Below are positions 7,501 through 15,649 of a stretch of 22,284 bases of DNA, one piece after another. The notes beneath the pieces were generated by a model. The model did not search any database. It was not told where the DNA came from and saw only the letters and a list, made by a program, of their open reading frames with translations. Both the position numbers and the translations under genes were made by a program. Position 1 is the first letter of the stretch. Every line of letters starts with the position of its first letter. Source of the stretch: CAZNPL01 sp964574815 (GTDB taxonomy: Bacteria; Planctomycetota; Phycisphaerae; UBA1845); NCBI GenBank assembly GCA_964574815.1, contig CAZNPL010000059.1:1-22284 (forward strand), read 5' to 3'.

Positions 7501-9755
7501 TCTACGCCCAGGAGCCTGACGAATCATGCCGTTGTGCCGACCTGAGTGGTGACGGCGTACTCGACCTTCTCGATGTCGGGTCGGTTCAGGTCGCCTGGGA
7601 ATTGGAGCGGCTTTGCCCGGTCGGCGCCACCGGGGATTGCTGCGACCTGGCCGGTCTGTTGGAGGCCGGTTGCGGTGACAGGGTGTGCTGCGAAACGGTA
7701 TGCGAGATCGTCCCGAGTTGCTGCACAACGCAATGGACTGCCGACTGTGCGGCCATCGCCCAGGATCTCGAAATATGCAATTGCGTTCCGGGGGCGTGCT
7801 GCGTGACGGAGTCGCCCTTCTGCGTGGACCTTCCGGCGGGAGAATGCAGAGGCGTCGGCGGCTTCCCGCTGGAGCCTGGCACGGATTGTCTCAATGACGG
7901 CGGCGTCTGTGTAGGCGAGTGTCCTCCCGACGCCGTCGGAGATTGCTGCGACCGCGCCGGGCTTGCGGACGGCGGTTGTGGCGACCCCTTCTGTTGCGAG
8001 GCAGTTTGCAACCTCGAACCGTCCTGCTGCTATGACACGTGGACGTCTGAATGCACCCAACTCGCGCTGACGACCGTTGCCGATGAATGCGGCTGTCCGA
8101 CCGTGGCATGCTGCACTGAAGTCGGCGGGTTGCCGGCATGCCTCGATCTGACACCCGAACTCTGCAACGCACGCGGCGGATTCAGCCTCGGAACGGGAAC
8201 AGTCTGCTCGATTGAAGGAGGCGTCTGTAGCGGAGCGTGTCCCGACGGGGCAACGGGCGACTGCTGCGATCGGGCCGGACTCCCCGACGCAGGCTGTGGC
8301 GACGATTTGTGCTGTCAGGCCGTGTGTGCCGAAGATCCGTCCTGTTGTTACGACCAGTGGGAAGCAAGTTGCGCCCTGATCGCGCTCACAACGGCCGATC
8401 CCGAATGCGGCTGCCCGACTGAAGCCTGCTGCTTCGTCGATACGCTGACCTGCGACGATCTCACACCCGAGCGTTGTGCCGCTCAAGGCGGCTTCGCGTT
8501 AGGATCGGGCACGGACTGCGCCACAAACGGCTTAACCTGCCAGCAGCCGTGCCCGCCGAATGCCACCGGCGACTGCTGCGATCCGGCTGGACAGATCGAG
8601 CCCGGTTGCGGCGAGCGGGCTTGCTGCAATGCGGTCTGTCTGCTGGATCCGTCGTGTTGCCTGAGCGACTGGGGGCCCCGGTGCGCTTTTCTGGCTCAGC
8701 AGTTCCCGGACGAATGCACGACCTGCCCCACGGTGGCGTGTTGCGCCGACGACAACTCCTGTCGCGATACCACCGCGCGCCGATGTTCGCTGGACGGAGA
8801 CTTCCCGCAGGAAGAAGGAACCAGTTGTGCGGCAGGTGACTGCGCCATCGCGTGTCCGTCGGATCCGACCGCCCAATGCTGCAACACTGTCACGCCGTCC
8901 CCCAATCCGGGCTGCACGGATCGTGATTGCTGTAATGCGGTCTGCAATATCAAGCGCTCCTGCTGCGAAGTGGCGTGGACCGTTGAATGCTCTCGGATTG
9001 CCGCTGAGGAAGTACCCAGCGACTGCCGAGACCTGATTCCTCCTAATCCAGATGATCCCACTCCGTTGTGTGAGATCCGCGCTTGTTGTGTGGTCGACGA
9101 CCCTGACGATCTCGACGGGGACCGATGCATTGAAACATCCGCGGCCGTATGCCAGTGGCGCGGTGGCGTGGTGCCGCCCAGGGCGGATCCGAGCGACCCA
9201 CTCCCGACATGCGCTGACAACAACGCAAACGATATTGCCGACGTCTGCGAAGCCGGCTGTCCGCCGAACGCGACCGGCAACTGCTGCAACCCCGCTGGAA
9301 TCCCGGCTGCCGGCTGTGGAGACACCGACTGCTGCGATGCGGTGTGTGCCATCGACTCATCCTGCTGCACGATTGAATGGACGCCTGACTGCGCTGTCAT
9401 CGCGGCTACCCTGCCCGCTGAGTGCGCGTGCCCGGCAAGCGCCTGCTGCTTTGCCGACGGTAGCTGCCAGGATCTCCCGGCCGCTATCTGCGTCGACGAC
9501 CTTGGTGAGCCGCGTGAGGGTATTACGTGCGCAGGCGACAAGGACGACGACGGCGTCGATGACGCCTGCGGCGTATGTGGCCCCGGCGCCGGCGACTGCT
9601 GCTCCGGCGGCGCTTCCAACTTCACCCCCGGCTGTGAAAACATCGAATGCTGCACCGCGGTTTGCGAATTCGAGCCGCTCTGCTGCACCGATGCCTGGGA
9701 TTTGAACCTGTGCGACTTCTATGCGAACGACTTGTGTGCGATCTGCCAACCCTAA
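4503..9755 (+). CDS. giant secreted beta-helix / calcium-repeat / cysteine-module protein
   Basis: 1750 residues, starting at GTG 4503. Residues 1-26 are a signal peptide ending PATA before Gln. Residues 27-366 resemble planctomycete right-handed beta-helix proteins: a VDSAATGANDGSSWEDAF opening, Gly-rich turns such as GAGMYVNGGAP and SGGGLFNQSG, and DMGAYEG at 360-366, the hallmark of choice-of-anchor Q domains. Residues 368-854 carry about 20 acidic DCNxNGxPDECD-type repeats that probably bind calcium. Around 976-1033 lies a dockerin-like pair of EF-hand loops (DFDTDFDFDDF, DLSGDGVLDLLDV). Residues 1038-1750 are two alternating cysteine-rich modules. No membrane segment or sorting tail follows; it ends in CAICQP. 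It is exported, so the many cysteines probably form disulphides. The role is unknown; a surface or matrix structural protein is my inference. An M6-like metallopeptidase gene follows in the same direction. Confidence 0.9.
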   Translation: MLINRSALIVLAVLGAIAWTARPATAQIVLFVDSAATGANDGSSWEDAFTNLQDALAAARALGARADEVRVAQGTYTPAEPNGNRAASFEMIDGVVIRGGYGGVSAANPDRWNPTAFPTILSGDLNGDDDTAGIAENVYHVVTAGPEVTNSARLQGFTITAGNANASIPDNRGAGMYVNGGAPTVVGCIFHANVASSGGGLFNQSGAPRVASSSFVGNEVSSFGGGLYHTGGAAIYDNCTVTENSAGGGGGIYSLDPAVVITNSIFWENSDFGGNSETAQIRFATGSPSMLTDTCIQNCANYCDEPTNIGNNPNFVNAAADNFRLKLPSPCANTGDNLAVPADILTDLDGSVRIGSGTVDMGAYEGADDCNGNGILDSIDLINGNSFDCFPNGLPDECELSINSGCPGARCTENCANDCNANCVPDTCEDCNGNGFADECDIADGTSEDCNDNGIPDECEPDEDCNNNGTQDICDIAAGTSDDCNNDGVPDECRLASDSGCPGANCESDCDPDCNGNCRLDECDIAEQGDCNANGVPDDCDIDQGDSDDCTDVDTGTGNNIPDECQISADSTAPGGPFFCTQNCDPDCNDNAIPDACEIDCNDNDVPDDCDVRDGFSEDCDSNGVPDECQEDSDGDGVINACDACPDTPPDTPVRDNGCQQQGACCLPTGSCLDNQLAGNCLSFPNARFLGDLLTCDGDPDGDLAIGCDDGCPLDPEKTEPGLCGCGLSDDGDIPAGSDCNGNGVEDRCEINAGLDEDCNANLVLDSCDLQALNSEDCNANSVPDECEISVDSNAPGGPFFCFADCDPDCNVNGTPDECDIAVAVSEDCDENGVPDECQPDSDQDGIPDACDPCLGENDLEGLACDNPADPDPCRSGVYDCSTGVLVCTDDEFADDEDGDGVFDCFDDCPGTAPGSEIDENGCPPEGTCCFIGAGGNPGFFCDVTRDFCINDLGGVWQGNGSPCPTSAAECIFPADGDCDFDTDFDFDDFVLVNDCIERFYAQEPDESCRCADLSGDGVLDLLDVGSVQVAWELERLCPVGATGDCCDLAGLLEAGCGDRVCCETVCEIVPSCCTTQWTADCAAIAQDLEICNCVPGACCVTESPFCVDLPAGECRGVGGFPLEPGTDCLNDGGVCVGECPPDAVGDCCDRAGLADGGCGDPFCCEAVCNLEPSCCYDTWTSECTQLALTTVADECGCPTVACCTEVGGLPACLDLTPELCNARGGFSLGTGTVCSIEGGVCSGACPDGATGDCCDRAGLPDAGCGDDLCCQAVCAEDPSCCYDQWEASCALIALTTADPECGCPTEACCFVDTLTCDDLTPERCAAQGGFALGSGTDCATNGLTCQQPCPPNATGDCCDPAGQIEPGCGERACCNAVCLLDPSCCLSDWGPRCAFLAQQFPDECTTCPTVACCADDNSCRDTTARRCSLDGDFPQEEGTSCAAGDCAIACPSDPTAQCCNTVTPSPNPGCTDRDCCNAVCNIKRSCCEVAWTVECSRIAAEEVPSDCRDLIPPNPDDPTPLCEIRACCVVDDPDDLDGDRCIETSAAVCQWRGGVVPPRADPSDPLPTCADNNANDIADVCEAGCPPNATGNCCNPAGIPAAGCGDTDCCDAVCAIDSSCCTIEWTPDCAVIAATLPAECACPASACCFADGSCQDLPAAICVDDLGEPREGITCAGDKDDDGVDDACGVCGPGAGDCCSGGASNFTPGCENIECCTAVCEFEPLCCTDAWDLNLCDFYANDLCAICQP
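5604..7064 (+). repeat. about 20 DCNxNGxPDECD-type acidic repeats
   Basis: Within the giant secreted protein, short units such as DCNGNGFADECDI, DCNDNGIPDECEP, DCNANGVPDDCDI and DCDENGVPDECQP recur with variable spacers. The Asp/Asn spacing resembles thrombospondin type 3 calcium loops, and each unit carries two cysteines. A longer spacer is duplicated: near 6200 and near 6870 both copies contain APGGPFFC followed by DCDPDCN. Two 'ACC/TCC' cysteine units interrupt or follow the array, near 6490 and 7284. Confidence 0.85.
7428..7598 (+). other. dockerin-like double EF-hand segment
   Basis: DGDCDFDTDFDFDDF and, about 35 residues later, DLSGDGVLDLLDV form two Asp-rich calcium loops, each followed by a hydrophobic helix (VLVNDCIERF and VGSVQVAWE). 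Planctomycete exported proteins often carry such pairs near their ends. Here the pair lies between the calcium-type repeats and the cysteine modules, so it is internal. Cohesin partners cannot be judged from this window. Confidence 0.6.
7614..9752 (+). repeat. seven alternating cysteine-rich module pairs
   Basis: Module A follows the pattern GDCCxxAG....GCGDxxCC.AVC...PSCC...W...C and keeps nine cysteines in all seven copies. Copies begin near 7614, 7920, 8238, 8550, 8853, 9258 and 9576, giving steps of 306, 318, 312, 303, 405 and 318 bases. Module B, of the type ACC....C.DL....C...GGF.L..GT.C, lies between successive A modules (six copies). The fifth B copy is enlarged by a Pro/Asp-rich insert, which explains the 405-base step. 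The copies differ at DNA level, so the duplications are old and under selection for the cysteines. Similar single units are known to me from planctomycete exported proteins; their function is not established. Confidence 0.88.
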
Positions 9756-10126
9756 GGGAAAGGCGTGCGGCTCGGGCTGGACGCCGCTGACGATGGGGTC
9801 TGAGAGGAGACGACAGCTCAACTGGGTGACCGGGCTTCGGCTGGCATCGCGAACGCGGCCCACGACGCAGCCGGCCGAATGTCGGGGAGCGGCACCAATA
9901 GCTTGCACTGGTCGATCCGCCACGAGGATCTGGTGGGGCGCACCGAGACGCATAGGCCTTGTGGCCATGCGGAAGTGAGAAGAGAAAAGTCCCTCTCGCC
10001 GCAGGAGGCCGACGGAGTTGACTGGACAGCGTGCGTCGCTGACTATTAAGAGCGAGACTGCAAACCCACGCTCGGCGAGCGCGCGGTGCGGACAGCACCA
10101 TCAGCCGATTCGGAGACACTAGAGTT
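9756..10126. other. gap between the two giant secreted-protein genes
   Basis: A 371-base stretch with no credible gene. I see no hairpin followed by a T-run after the stop at 9753-9755. A weak inverted match (TTCGGC near 9837 with GCCGAA near 9880) lacks a T-tract. A candidate promoter for the downstream gene lies at about 10018-10046. Confidence 0.5.
10018..10046 (+). promoter_or_regulatory. candidate promoter of the M6-like metallopeptidase
   Basis: TTGACT (10018-10023) matches five of six bases of the -35 consensus. At 17 bases the -10 position reads GACTAT, a poor match; TATTAA (10044-10049) is better but at a spacing of 20. The place, about 80 bases ahead of the start codon, is reasonable. 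Confidence 0.3.
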
Positions 10127-13100
10127 ATGAAGCGCTGCTTGAAATCCACGCGGGCACGAACGCGATTCCTTTGTGTCCTGAGCATGTTTGCTCTCCTGCT
10201 TGCGTGCCTGGCACCGGCGGTCGTTGCGGACCAGCGGAAGTTTCTCGTTCTGCTAGCCAACACCCGAAAGCCCGGTACAGCGCCGGTGAGCTTTCCAGCC
10301 TCCAACGTCGAGGTTGCAAGACATTACTTCGATCGTGGTGACGACGAGACCGTCGACTCCTTCGCCGAGTACTGGGAGGAGATATCTTACGGCAATGTCA
10401 CCATCGTCGGCGCCGTGCTGGGCCCGGTCGAGCTGCCGTGGCCCATTCTTCCCGAGAGTTTCGAGCCGGGCGACGACCTCACGGTCACCGGTGCGGGCGC
10501 GGTCGTCCTGCCGATGACCGGCAGTGAGGAGCGGTTTTTTGACGGGACGCGCATGATCCTGGTCGACTACAACGGCGACCTGCCCGGGCGAGGCGCACCG
10601 CTCGAAAACCAGCACTATCAACGACCGTTCTCGCCGTCGACACCGCTTGAGGACGATGTCTGGACGCCCGGCGAGCGTTTCCGCGACATCAACGGCAACG
10701 GCGTCTATGACGCTCTCGTCGAACCCGGCGCGGACGGCTTTGCTCAGCCTCTCGGAGATGAGGGCGAAGAAGATTGTGACGCGAACGGTGTGCTGGAGCC
10801 GGAGGAGTTGTGCGTCACGCAGGAGCAGGGGTTCCCACCGTTCGTGAATGACGGCGACGACGAATGGGATTTCCCGGAGCCCTTCGAGGATTTTCTCCGC
10901 GTGTACGATCAGGCTACGGGCGAATGGATCAAGCTCGACCCGAGCTCCAACAACCCCAGTGCCAGTAGCCGTCAGTGGGCCAGGGCCTACATCCGCCGCA
11001 ACTACCCCGGCGATGCCGACGCCCTCATCGCACGTTGTGGTAACGGCGTCTACGACCCGCCGGACGCTTGGGTTAACCAGGCAGGTTCCAATTCAAAGGT
11101 AAAGATCACCGGCATCCGCACGGATGTGGAGACACCTGAGCCGAGTTGGTATGCGGATTGGTGGGAGGCTTATTGGGCTGACGCTCACGCCCGGGCAGAG
11201 GTCACAGCCCCGCCGATAACCCCCGCCCCGCCGACTTGGGAGTCAACAATTCCGATCCTCGAAGCTGTAGACATCGCGACCGAGGAGATCCCTTTCGAGC
11301 CCAACGTCGGAGGCGACACGGCCCGCGCCGATATCCTGTGCCTGCCGGAGATTCCGGCGAACGAAACGCAGTGCATCTTCGCCGCCAGTGAGGTATCGCG
11401 ATTCAACCCGGGCGACGGGACGATCGAGGGGAGCTTCTCGGCTGAAGGCCCTATCCTCCCCGATGCCCTCGGACTGTACGACGGTCCGGCCGAATTCGAT
11501 GATCTCCCCTCCTCGATCTACCATGCCCGTGGAAGCGCTTCCGGACTCGCCGGGGGCGGGGACGGGCGCCTGGGAGAAGTAACCTCCCCGCAAAACGACG
11601 ATTCCTGGGGCCAGGATCTGGGCGACCACAACCCAAACAGTCCCGGTGACGCCCCAGACGGCATCATTCCGTCAGCCGGTCCGTTGGCCGTGAACATCCA
11701 AGGCACTGGGGGATTCGACGCCGGAAACATGCTGAATATCGAGCTCCTCACCTGGATCAGTGGCCAGGTTGATTTCGACGCAGCCCCTGGAGTCTTCAAA
11801 CGCGACTCCAACCTCGATGGCCTGTTGGACACAGGGGCGGCCCGAGACGTGAACACTGAGAATTACGTCTACGACTCGGACCCGAGTACGCCCAACGACG
11901 GCCGCCCAGCCAGTCGCTATCCGTTCAATCGCCAGCGCCTCACAGAGGACGTGATTGAGGCCCTCGACCGGAGTACCGACTGGGATCAGTTTGTTCAGCC
12001 TTATAACGGCGTGAACTACATCTTCTGCACCGTCCTGCTCCCCGGCGATCTTTATCCCGACGGGCTGGCCTCGGGCGGCCGGGGGTTGTTCCAACTGCCG
12101 GCCCCCTCCATGGACTTGGCGATCCCGATTCAGGAAAACCCCGAGGAACCCCTCGCGCCGTTGTTCTTCTCCGACTTCGTCACGGCCATTGGCGCAACCG
12201 GCGAGAACGGCTTCGTGGACCAGGGCTTTGGCGAAGCCTTGATGGCCCACGAATTCCTGCACGTGTGGGAAGGCTACCCCGATCTCTACGATTATGACGT
12301 GTACAGCAACGAGTTCGAGAACTTTCCGGTCGGCGTATGGGATATCATGGCCGGTGGCGGGCTGGTTCATCCCTCGCCTCCGTTAAAGGAGTTCGGATTC
12401 GGATCAGTGCGATTCGAGCGCCACAGACCGTGGATTCGGACCACCGACCTGGTCACGCTGCTCGAGCCCGGGCTCGAAACGCAAGTGACGCTTACCGACT
12501 ACGCCTTCGACCCGCTGACCTCGGTCTACTTCTTTGAGAATCCCAATTCGATCGGACAGCGCTTCTACTTCTGGAGGGTGACGGACGTCGTTCCTCCCCC
12601 GCCGCCCCCACAAAGCGACCGTCCCCGCGAGATCAATTTCAACGCCCGCATGCCCGGCGAAGGCATGCTGGTGATGAGAACCGCCGACGCCGGTAATCTC
12701 GAGAACATCACGGACCAGCAGCGCGGGCCGGGACCGGAGGATTACAACTTCAAGATCATCCAGGCCGACGGTCGCGACGATCTGCATACCGCCACGAATC
12801 CCGGTGACGCGGGCGACCCGTTCCCAGGCACACAGAACCGCACGGTATGGAACGATGAAACGAACCCCAACTCGCGATGGGACAGCCTGGTGCGTAGCGG
12901 GCTGGCCATCACGGACATCAGCGAGCGCGAGAACGAAACGGTCGTGACCTTCAAGTGGGACCCGCGTGTCGTGCCGACGCTTGAGTTCCGCACGCCGCCC
13001 GGCGGCGCCGTGGTCGGTGGCAGTTACGACATCGAGTACCGGGCGTGGGACCGTTTCGGCGGCACCCAACTCGACTTCTACTTCGACGACGACGCGGAAG

Positions 13101-15649
13101 GATACGACGGCACGCTGTTCGGCTCCACGAGCAAGACCCCGGGGGTCGTGAACGGAGTCTTCCCGCTCGAAATCAGCGATCTGCCCGGCGACGACGAGTA
13201 CTTCTTCTACGCCCGACTCATACCCGGCCCGGGACAGGACGGACAGACGGACGCCGACGTGTCCACCCCGCGGGCGCTCTCCAGCAACCGCGGACGGGGC
13301 ATCATCGTGGACGAGGACGGTTTTGCGAACAGAGTGACGCGTAACGCGCAGACCTCGAACGTCGAAAGGTGGAGTGTCCGTTGCGTCGATGACAGCGTAC
13401 CCGGAAGCGAAACGTGGGCCGTCGAAGGATCGCTGTCCGGGGACCAAGGTACGGCGACGACCGACGAGCTGTTTACCTCCGACAACGGCGATGTGCAGTT
13501 CGAGGTCGTGTGGACCGGCATCGCCGGATCCGGCCCGAACGTGAACGTCTCCAACGCCGGCGGCGAGTTCACACTGACCGACCCGAGCGCGAACTTCGTG
13601 GCCTCCGAGTTTGAGGACGGCGACCTGGTGCGGATTAACGTGGCCGGCACCTGGGTGTTCCACCGTATCCTGTCGGTGCCGGATTCTCATACGCTCGAGC
13701 TGGCGACCGACCCGGGCGACACTGGCGTGGGCGGTGGGGTGGCTTATCGTGTGCATAGCTTCACCGCGGGCGGCGCCGGGCGACCGGCGGACCAGTTCAT
13801 ATTTCTTACCACCGGTTTGACCGACTACAGCGCTCCGATCCTGATTCGCAACGGCGTGGCCGTTTTGCGCACGGCGCCGCGAATCACAATCGCCTTCCCG
13901 GATCAGGCTACGAACCCCAACAACGAGATCCCGTTGCGGGTGCAGTTCGACGCCACTGCGACGCGCGATGAGAACGGCGAGATCAACAACAGTCTGATCT
14001 ACTCGTGGGATTTCGGGGACGGCACGACAGTCGAGTGTCTGGCGACGGAGGAACCCTGCCAGATCCAGACACACACGTACGACCAGGCCTTCCTCAGCGG
14101 CGTCACTGTTAAGCTCACAGTGACGAATCCGAACTCGGGTGCAGTCGGTGTTGCTGAAAAGAGCTTTACCGTCGGGGTCGATACCGACAGCGACGGTGTG
14201 CCCAACGCGATCGACAACTGCCCGAACGTCCCCAACGGACCGAACGAGGCCGGCATTCCCGGCGTGGGCAATCAGCTCGACAGCGACGCCGACGAGGTCG
14301 GCGACGCCTGCGACAATTGCCCCGACCGACCGAACGGCGAGCAGCGCGACCGGGACGACGACGGCTTCGGCGACGTGTGCGACAATTGCCCTGAAGATGC
14401 CAACGCCGATCAGCTCGACGGCGACACGGACGGTGTCGGCGACGTGTGCGACAACTGCCCGAACGTCTTCAACCCGAGCCAGTCCGACCTGGATGGAGAT
14501 GGCGTCGGGGACTTCTGCGACACCGGAGGCAACGACAACGGCAACGATAACGACAATGGCAATATCAACGACAACGGGAACGACAACGATAACGGCAATG
14601 TCAACGACAATGACAACGATAACGCCAACGACAACGGCAACGCGAACGACAACGCCAACGGAAATGACAACGGAACTGACGACGAGGAAGGCAAGTCCGG
14701 CAAGGTCGGTTCGTCCGGCAAGCTGATCCTCGCCGCAGAAGCCGGCGACGGGGTGGGCCGAGGTGTTGTCGAGATCGTGCGCGGTACGACCGGCGCCGAA
14801 GTAAGCATCAGCTTCTTCCAGAACAGCGGCGCTCCCGGCTTGAGCGGGGCAACCACGTTCAACGGCTTCAACGGCGAGCTCGCGCTCGGCGCGACGCTCG
14901 ATGCGACGACGACCATGTCCGGCGGCTTTTTCGAGGCAGTTGTCCGGATCGAAGTTGCCCGGAGCACAGTTGAAGCCCTTGGCGCCGGGATTGGGGAGAT
15001 CGACTTGCACGTCCTCGACGAGTTCGCCAACCCGCAGATTTGGGAGCGGGCGGGAGACAAGTTCCTCGGGCGATCCGAGCCGACCGAGGTTGTGGGCGAG
15101 TACGGCTACCAGGTCAAGAATGACGGAACCGTGTCCTACTGGGCGGTGGTCGACGAATTCAGCATCTTCGCCGTCGGGCAGAATATCGAGGGGCCGTCCG
15201 AGGAGGTGCAGTTGTGCGAGTCGGACGAGGATTGCGATGACGGGCTGTTCTGCAACGGGGAGGAACGCTGCGGTGTGGACGGTGAATGCCGCGCCGGCAT
15301 CTCTCCGTGCAGCCCGGACGAAGTTTGCAACGAATTCACCGACGTGTGCGGAAGCTGCCTGGAAGACGCGGACTGCGACGACGGACTGTTCTGCAACGGA
15401 ACCGAAACGTGCGACCCGGAGACCGGCGAGTGCGTCGCGGGGGTGTCGCCGTGCGACGCCGATCAGAGTTGTGACGAGCAGTTGGACCGCTGCGCCGACC
15501 AGGACAACGGCAATGACAACGAGCAGCCTGGACCGGCCCCGGTGCCCGACGGGTGTCCGGCCGGCAGCAGTACGTGCGGCGCCCTGGGCCTGATTCATCT
15601 TTCGCTGATGATGCTCGGGCTCGTGTCGCTCAGGCGGCGAGTGCGCTAG
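10127..15649 (+). CDS. giant secreted M6-like zinc metallopeptidase with surface-anchor tail
   Basis: 1840 residues; ATG at 10127 with GGAG 11 bases upstream. Residues 1-34 form a signal peptide (cut likely after AVVA; an LLAC within it makes a lipoprotein a less likely alternative). Residues 36-110 look like the M6 (immune inhibitor A) N-terminus, including SFAEYWEEISYGNVTI. The zinc motif HEFLH is at 708-712, followed by GYPDLYD, and the M6-like GVWDIMAGGG turn is near 736-745. Asp-rich inserts lie between. A PKD domain (YSWDFGDG) spans about 1268-1351, thrombospondin-3-like repeats 1352-1466, and an Asn/Asp/Gly spacer 1469-1516. A beta-type domain ending YWAVVDEFSIFAVG precedes two di-cysteine repeats at 1697-1789. 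The tail has Cys1810 and Cys1817, a 17-residue hydrophobic stretch and RRRVR. It is probably a surface-held peptidase; substrate unknown. Confidence 0.88.
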   Translation: MKRCLKSTRARTRFLCVLSMFALLLACLAPAVVADQRKFLVLLANTRKPGTAPVSFPASNVEVARHYFDRGDDETVDSFAEYWEEISYGNVTIVGAVLGPVELPWPILPESFEPGDDLTVTGAGAVVLPMTGSEERFFDGTRMILVDYNGDLPGRGAPLENQHYQRPFSPSTPLEDDVWTPGERFRDINGNGVYDALVEPGADGFAQPLGDEGEEDCDANGVLEPEELCVTQEQGFPPFVNDGDDEWDFPEPFEDFLRVYDQATGEWIKLDPSSNNPSASSRQWARAYIRRNYPGDADALIARCGNGVYDPPDAWVNQAGSNSKVKITGIRTDVETPEPSWYADWWEAYWADAHARAEVTAPPITPAPPTWESTIPILEAVDIATEEIPFEPNVGGDTARADILCLPEIPANETQCIFAASEVSRFNPGDGTIEGSFSAEGPILPDALGLYDGPAEFDDLPSSIYHARGSASGLAGGGDGRLGEVTSPQNDDSWGQDLGDHNPNSPGDAPDGIIPSAGPLAVNIQGTGGFDAGNMLNIELLTWISGQVDFDAAPGVFKRDSNLDGLLDTGAARDVNTENYVYDSDPSTPNDGRPASRYPFNRQRLTEDVIEALDRSTDWDQFVQPYNGVNYIFCTVLLPGDLYPDGLASGGRGLFQLPAPSMDLAIPIQENPEEPLAPLFFSDFVTAIGATGENGFVDQGFGEALMAHEFLHVWEGYPDLYDYDVYSNEFENFPVGVWDIMAGGGLVHPSPPLKEFGFGSVRFERHRPWIRTTDLVTLLEPGLETQVTLTDYAFDPLTSVYFFENPNSIGQRFYFWRVTDVVPPPPPPQSDRPREINFNARMPGEGMLVMRTADAGNLENITDQQRGPGPEDYNFKIIQADGRDDLHTATNPGDAGDPFPGTQNRTVWNDETNPNSRWDSLVRSGLAITDISERENETVVTFKWDPRVVPTLEFRTPPGGAVVGGSYDIEYRAWDRFGGTQLDFYFDDDAEGYDGTLFGSTSKTPGVVNGVFPLEISDLPGDDEYFFYARLIPGPGQDGQTDADVSTPRALSSNRGRGIIVDEDGFANRVTRNAQTSNVERWSVRCVDDSVPGSETWAVEGSLSGDQGTATTDELFTSDNGDVQFEVVWTGIAGSGPNVNVSNAGGEFTLTDPSANFVASEFEDGDLVRINVAGTWVFHRILSVPDSHTLELATDPGDTGVGGGVAYRVHSFTAGGAGRPADQFIFLTTGLTDYSAPILIRNGVAVLRTAPRITIAFPDQATNPNNEIPLRVQFDATATRDENGEINNSLIYSWDFGDGTTVECLATEEPCQIQTHTYDQAFLSGVTVKLTVTNPNSGAVGVAEKSFTVGVDTDSDGVPNAIDNCPNVPNGPNEAGIPGVGNQLDSDADEVGDACDNCPDRPNGEQRDRDDDGFGDVCDNCPEDANADQLDGDTDGVGDVCDNCPNVFNPSQSDLDGDGVGDFCDTGGNDNGNDNDNGNINDNGNDNDNGNVNDNDNDNANDNGNANDNANGNDNGTDDEEGKSGKVGSSGKLILAAEAGDGVGRGVVEIVRGTTGAEVSISFFQNSGAPGLSGATTFNGFNGELALGATLDATTTMSGGFFEAVVRIEVARSTVEALGAGIGEIDLHVLDEFANPQIWERAGDKFLGRSEPTEVVGEYGYQVKNDGTVSYWAVVDEFSIFAVGQNIEGPSEEVQLCESDEDCDDGLFCNGEERCGVDGECRAGISPCSPDEVCNEFTDVCGSCLEDADCDDGLFCNGTETCDPETGECVAGVSPCDADQSCDEQLDRCADQDNGNDNEQPGPAPVPDGCPAGSSTCGALGLIHLSLMMLGLVSLRRRVR
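14180..14524 (+). repeat. thrombospondin type 3-like calcium repeats
   Basis: Units of the form DSDxDGVxDxCDNCP recur four to five times, for example DTDSDGVPNAIDNCP, DRDDDGFGDVCDNCP and DLDGDGVGDFCD. In known TSP3 repeats these Asp residues bind calcium and stiffen a stalk. Here they link the PKD domain to the Asn/Asp/Gly spacer of the metallopeptidase. Confidence 0.85.
14531..14674 (+). repeat. Asn-Asp-Gly low-complexity spacer
   Basis: 48 residues made almost only of Asn, Asp and Gly in the pattern NDNGNDNDNGN, encoded mostly by AAC/AAT, GAC/GAT and GGC. The DNA is a degenerate tandem repeat with a 6- or 12-base period, so it may vary in length between strains. A short NGNDNE echo recurs just before the C-terminal tail. 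It probably acts as a flexible, acidic stalk. Confidence 0.85.
15215..15493 (+). repeat. two di-cysteine repeats ahead of the C-terminal tail
   Basis: Two adjacent copies of about 46 residues share EDCDDGLFCNGEERC / ADCDDGLFCNGTETC, then GEC.AG.SPC and a closing C....D.C. They begin at 15215 and 15356. Such units are common in exported proteins of planctomycetes and myxobacteria and are presumably disulphide-bonded. Confidence 0.82.

Noticed and set aside
9756..10126. Rho-independent terminator after the cysteine-module gene
   Set aside because: Only weak inverted matches without a T-run; not supportable.
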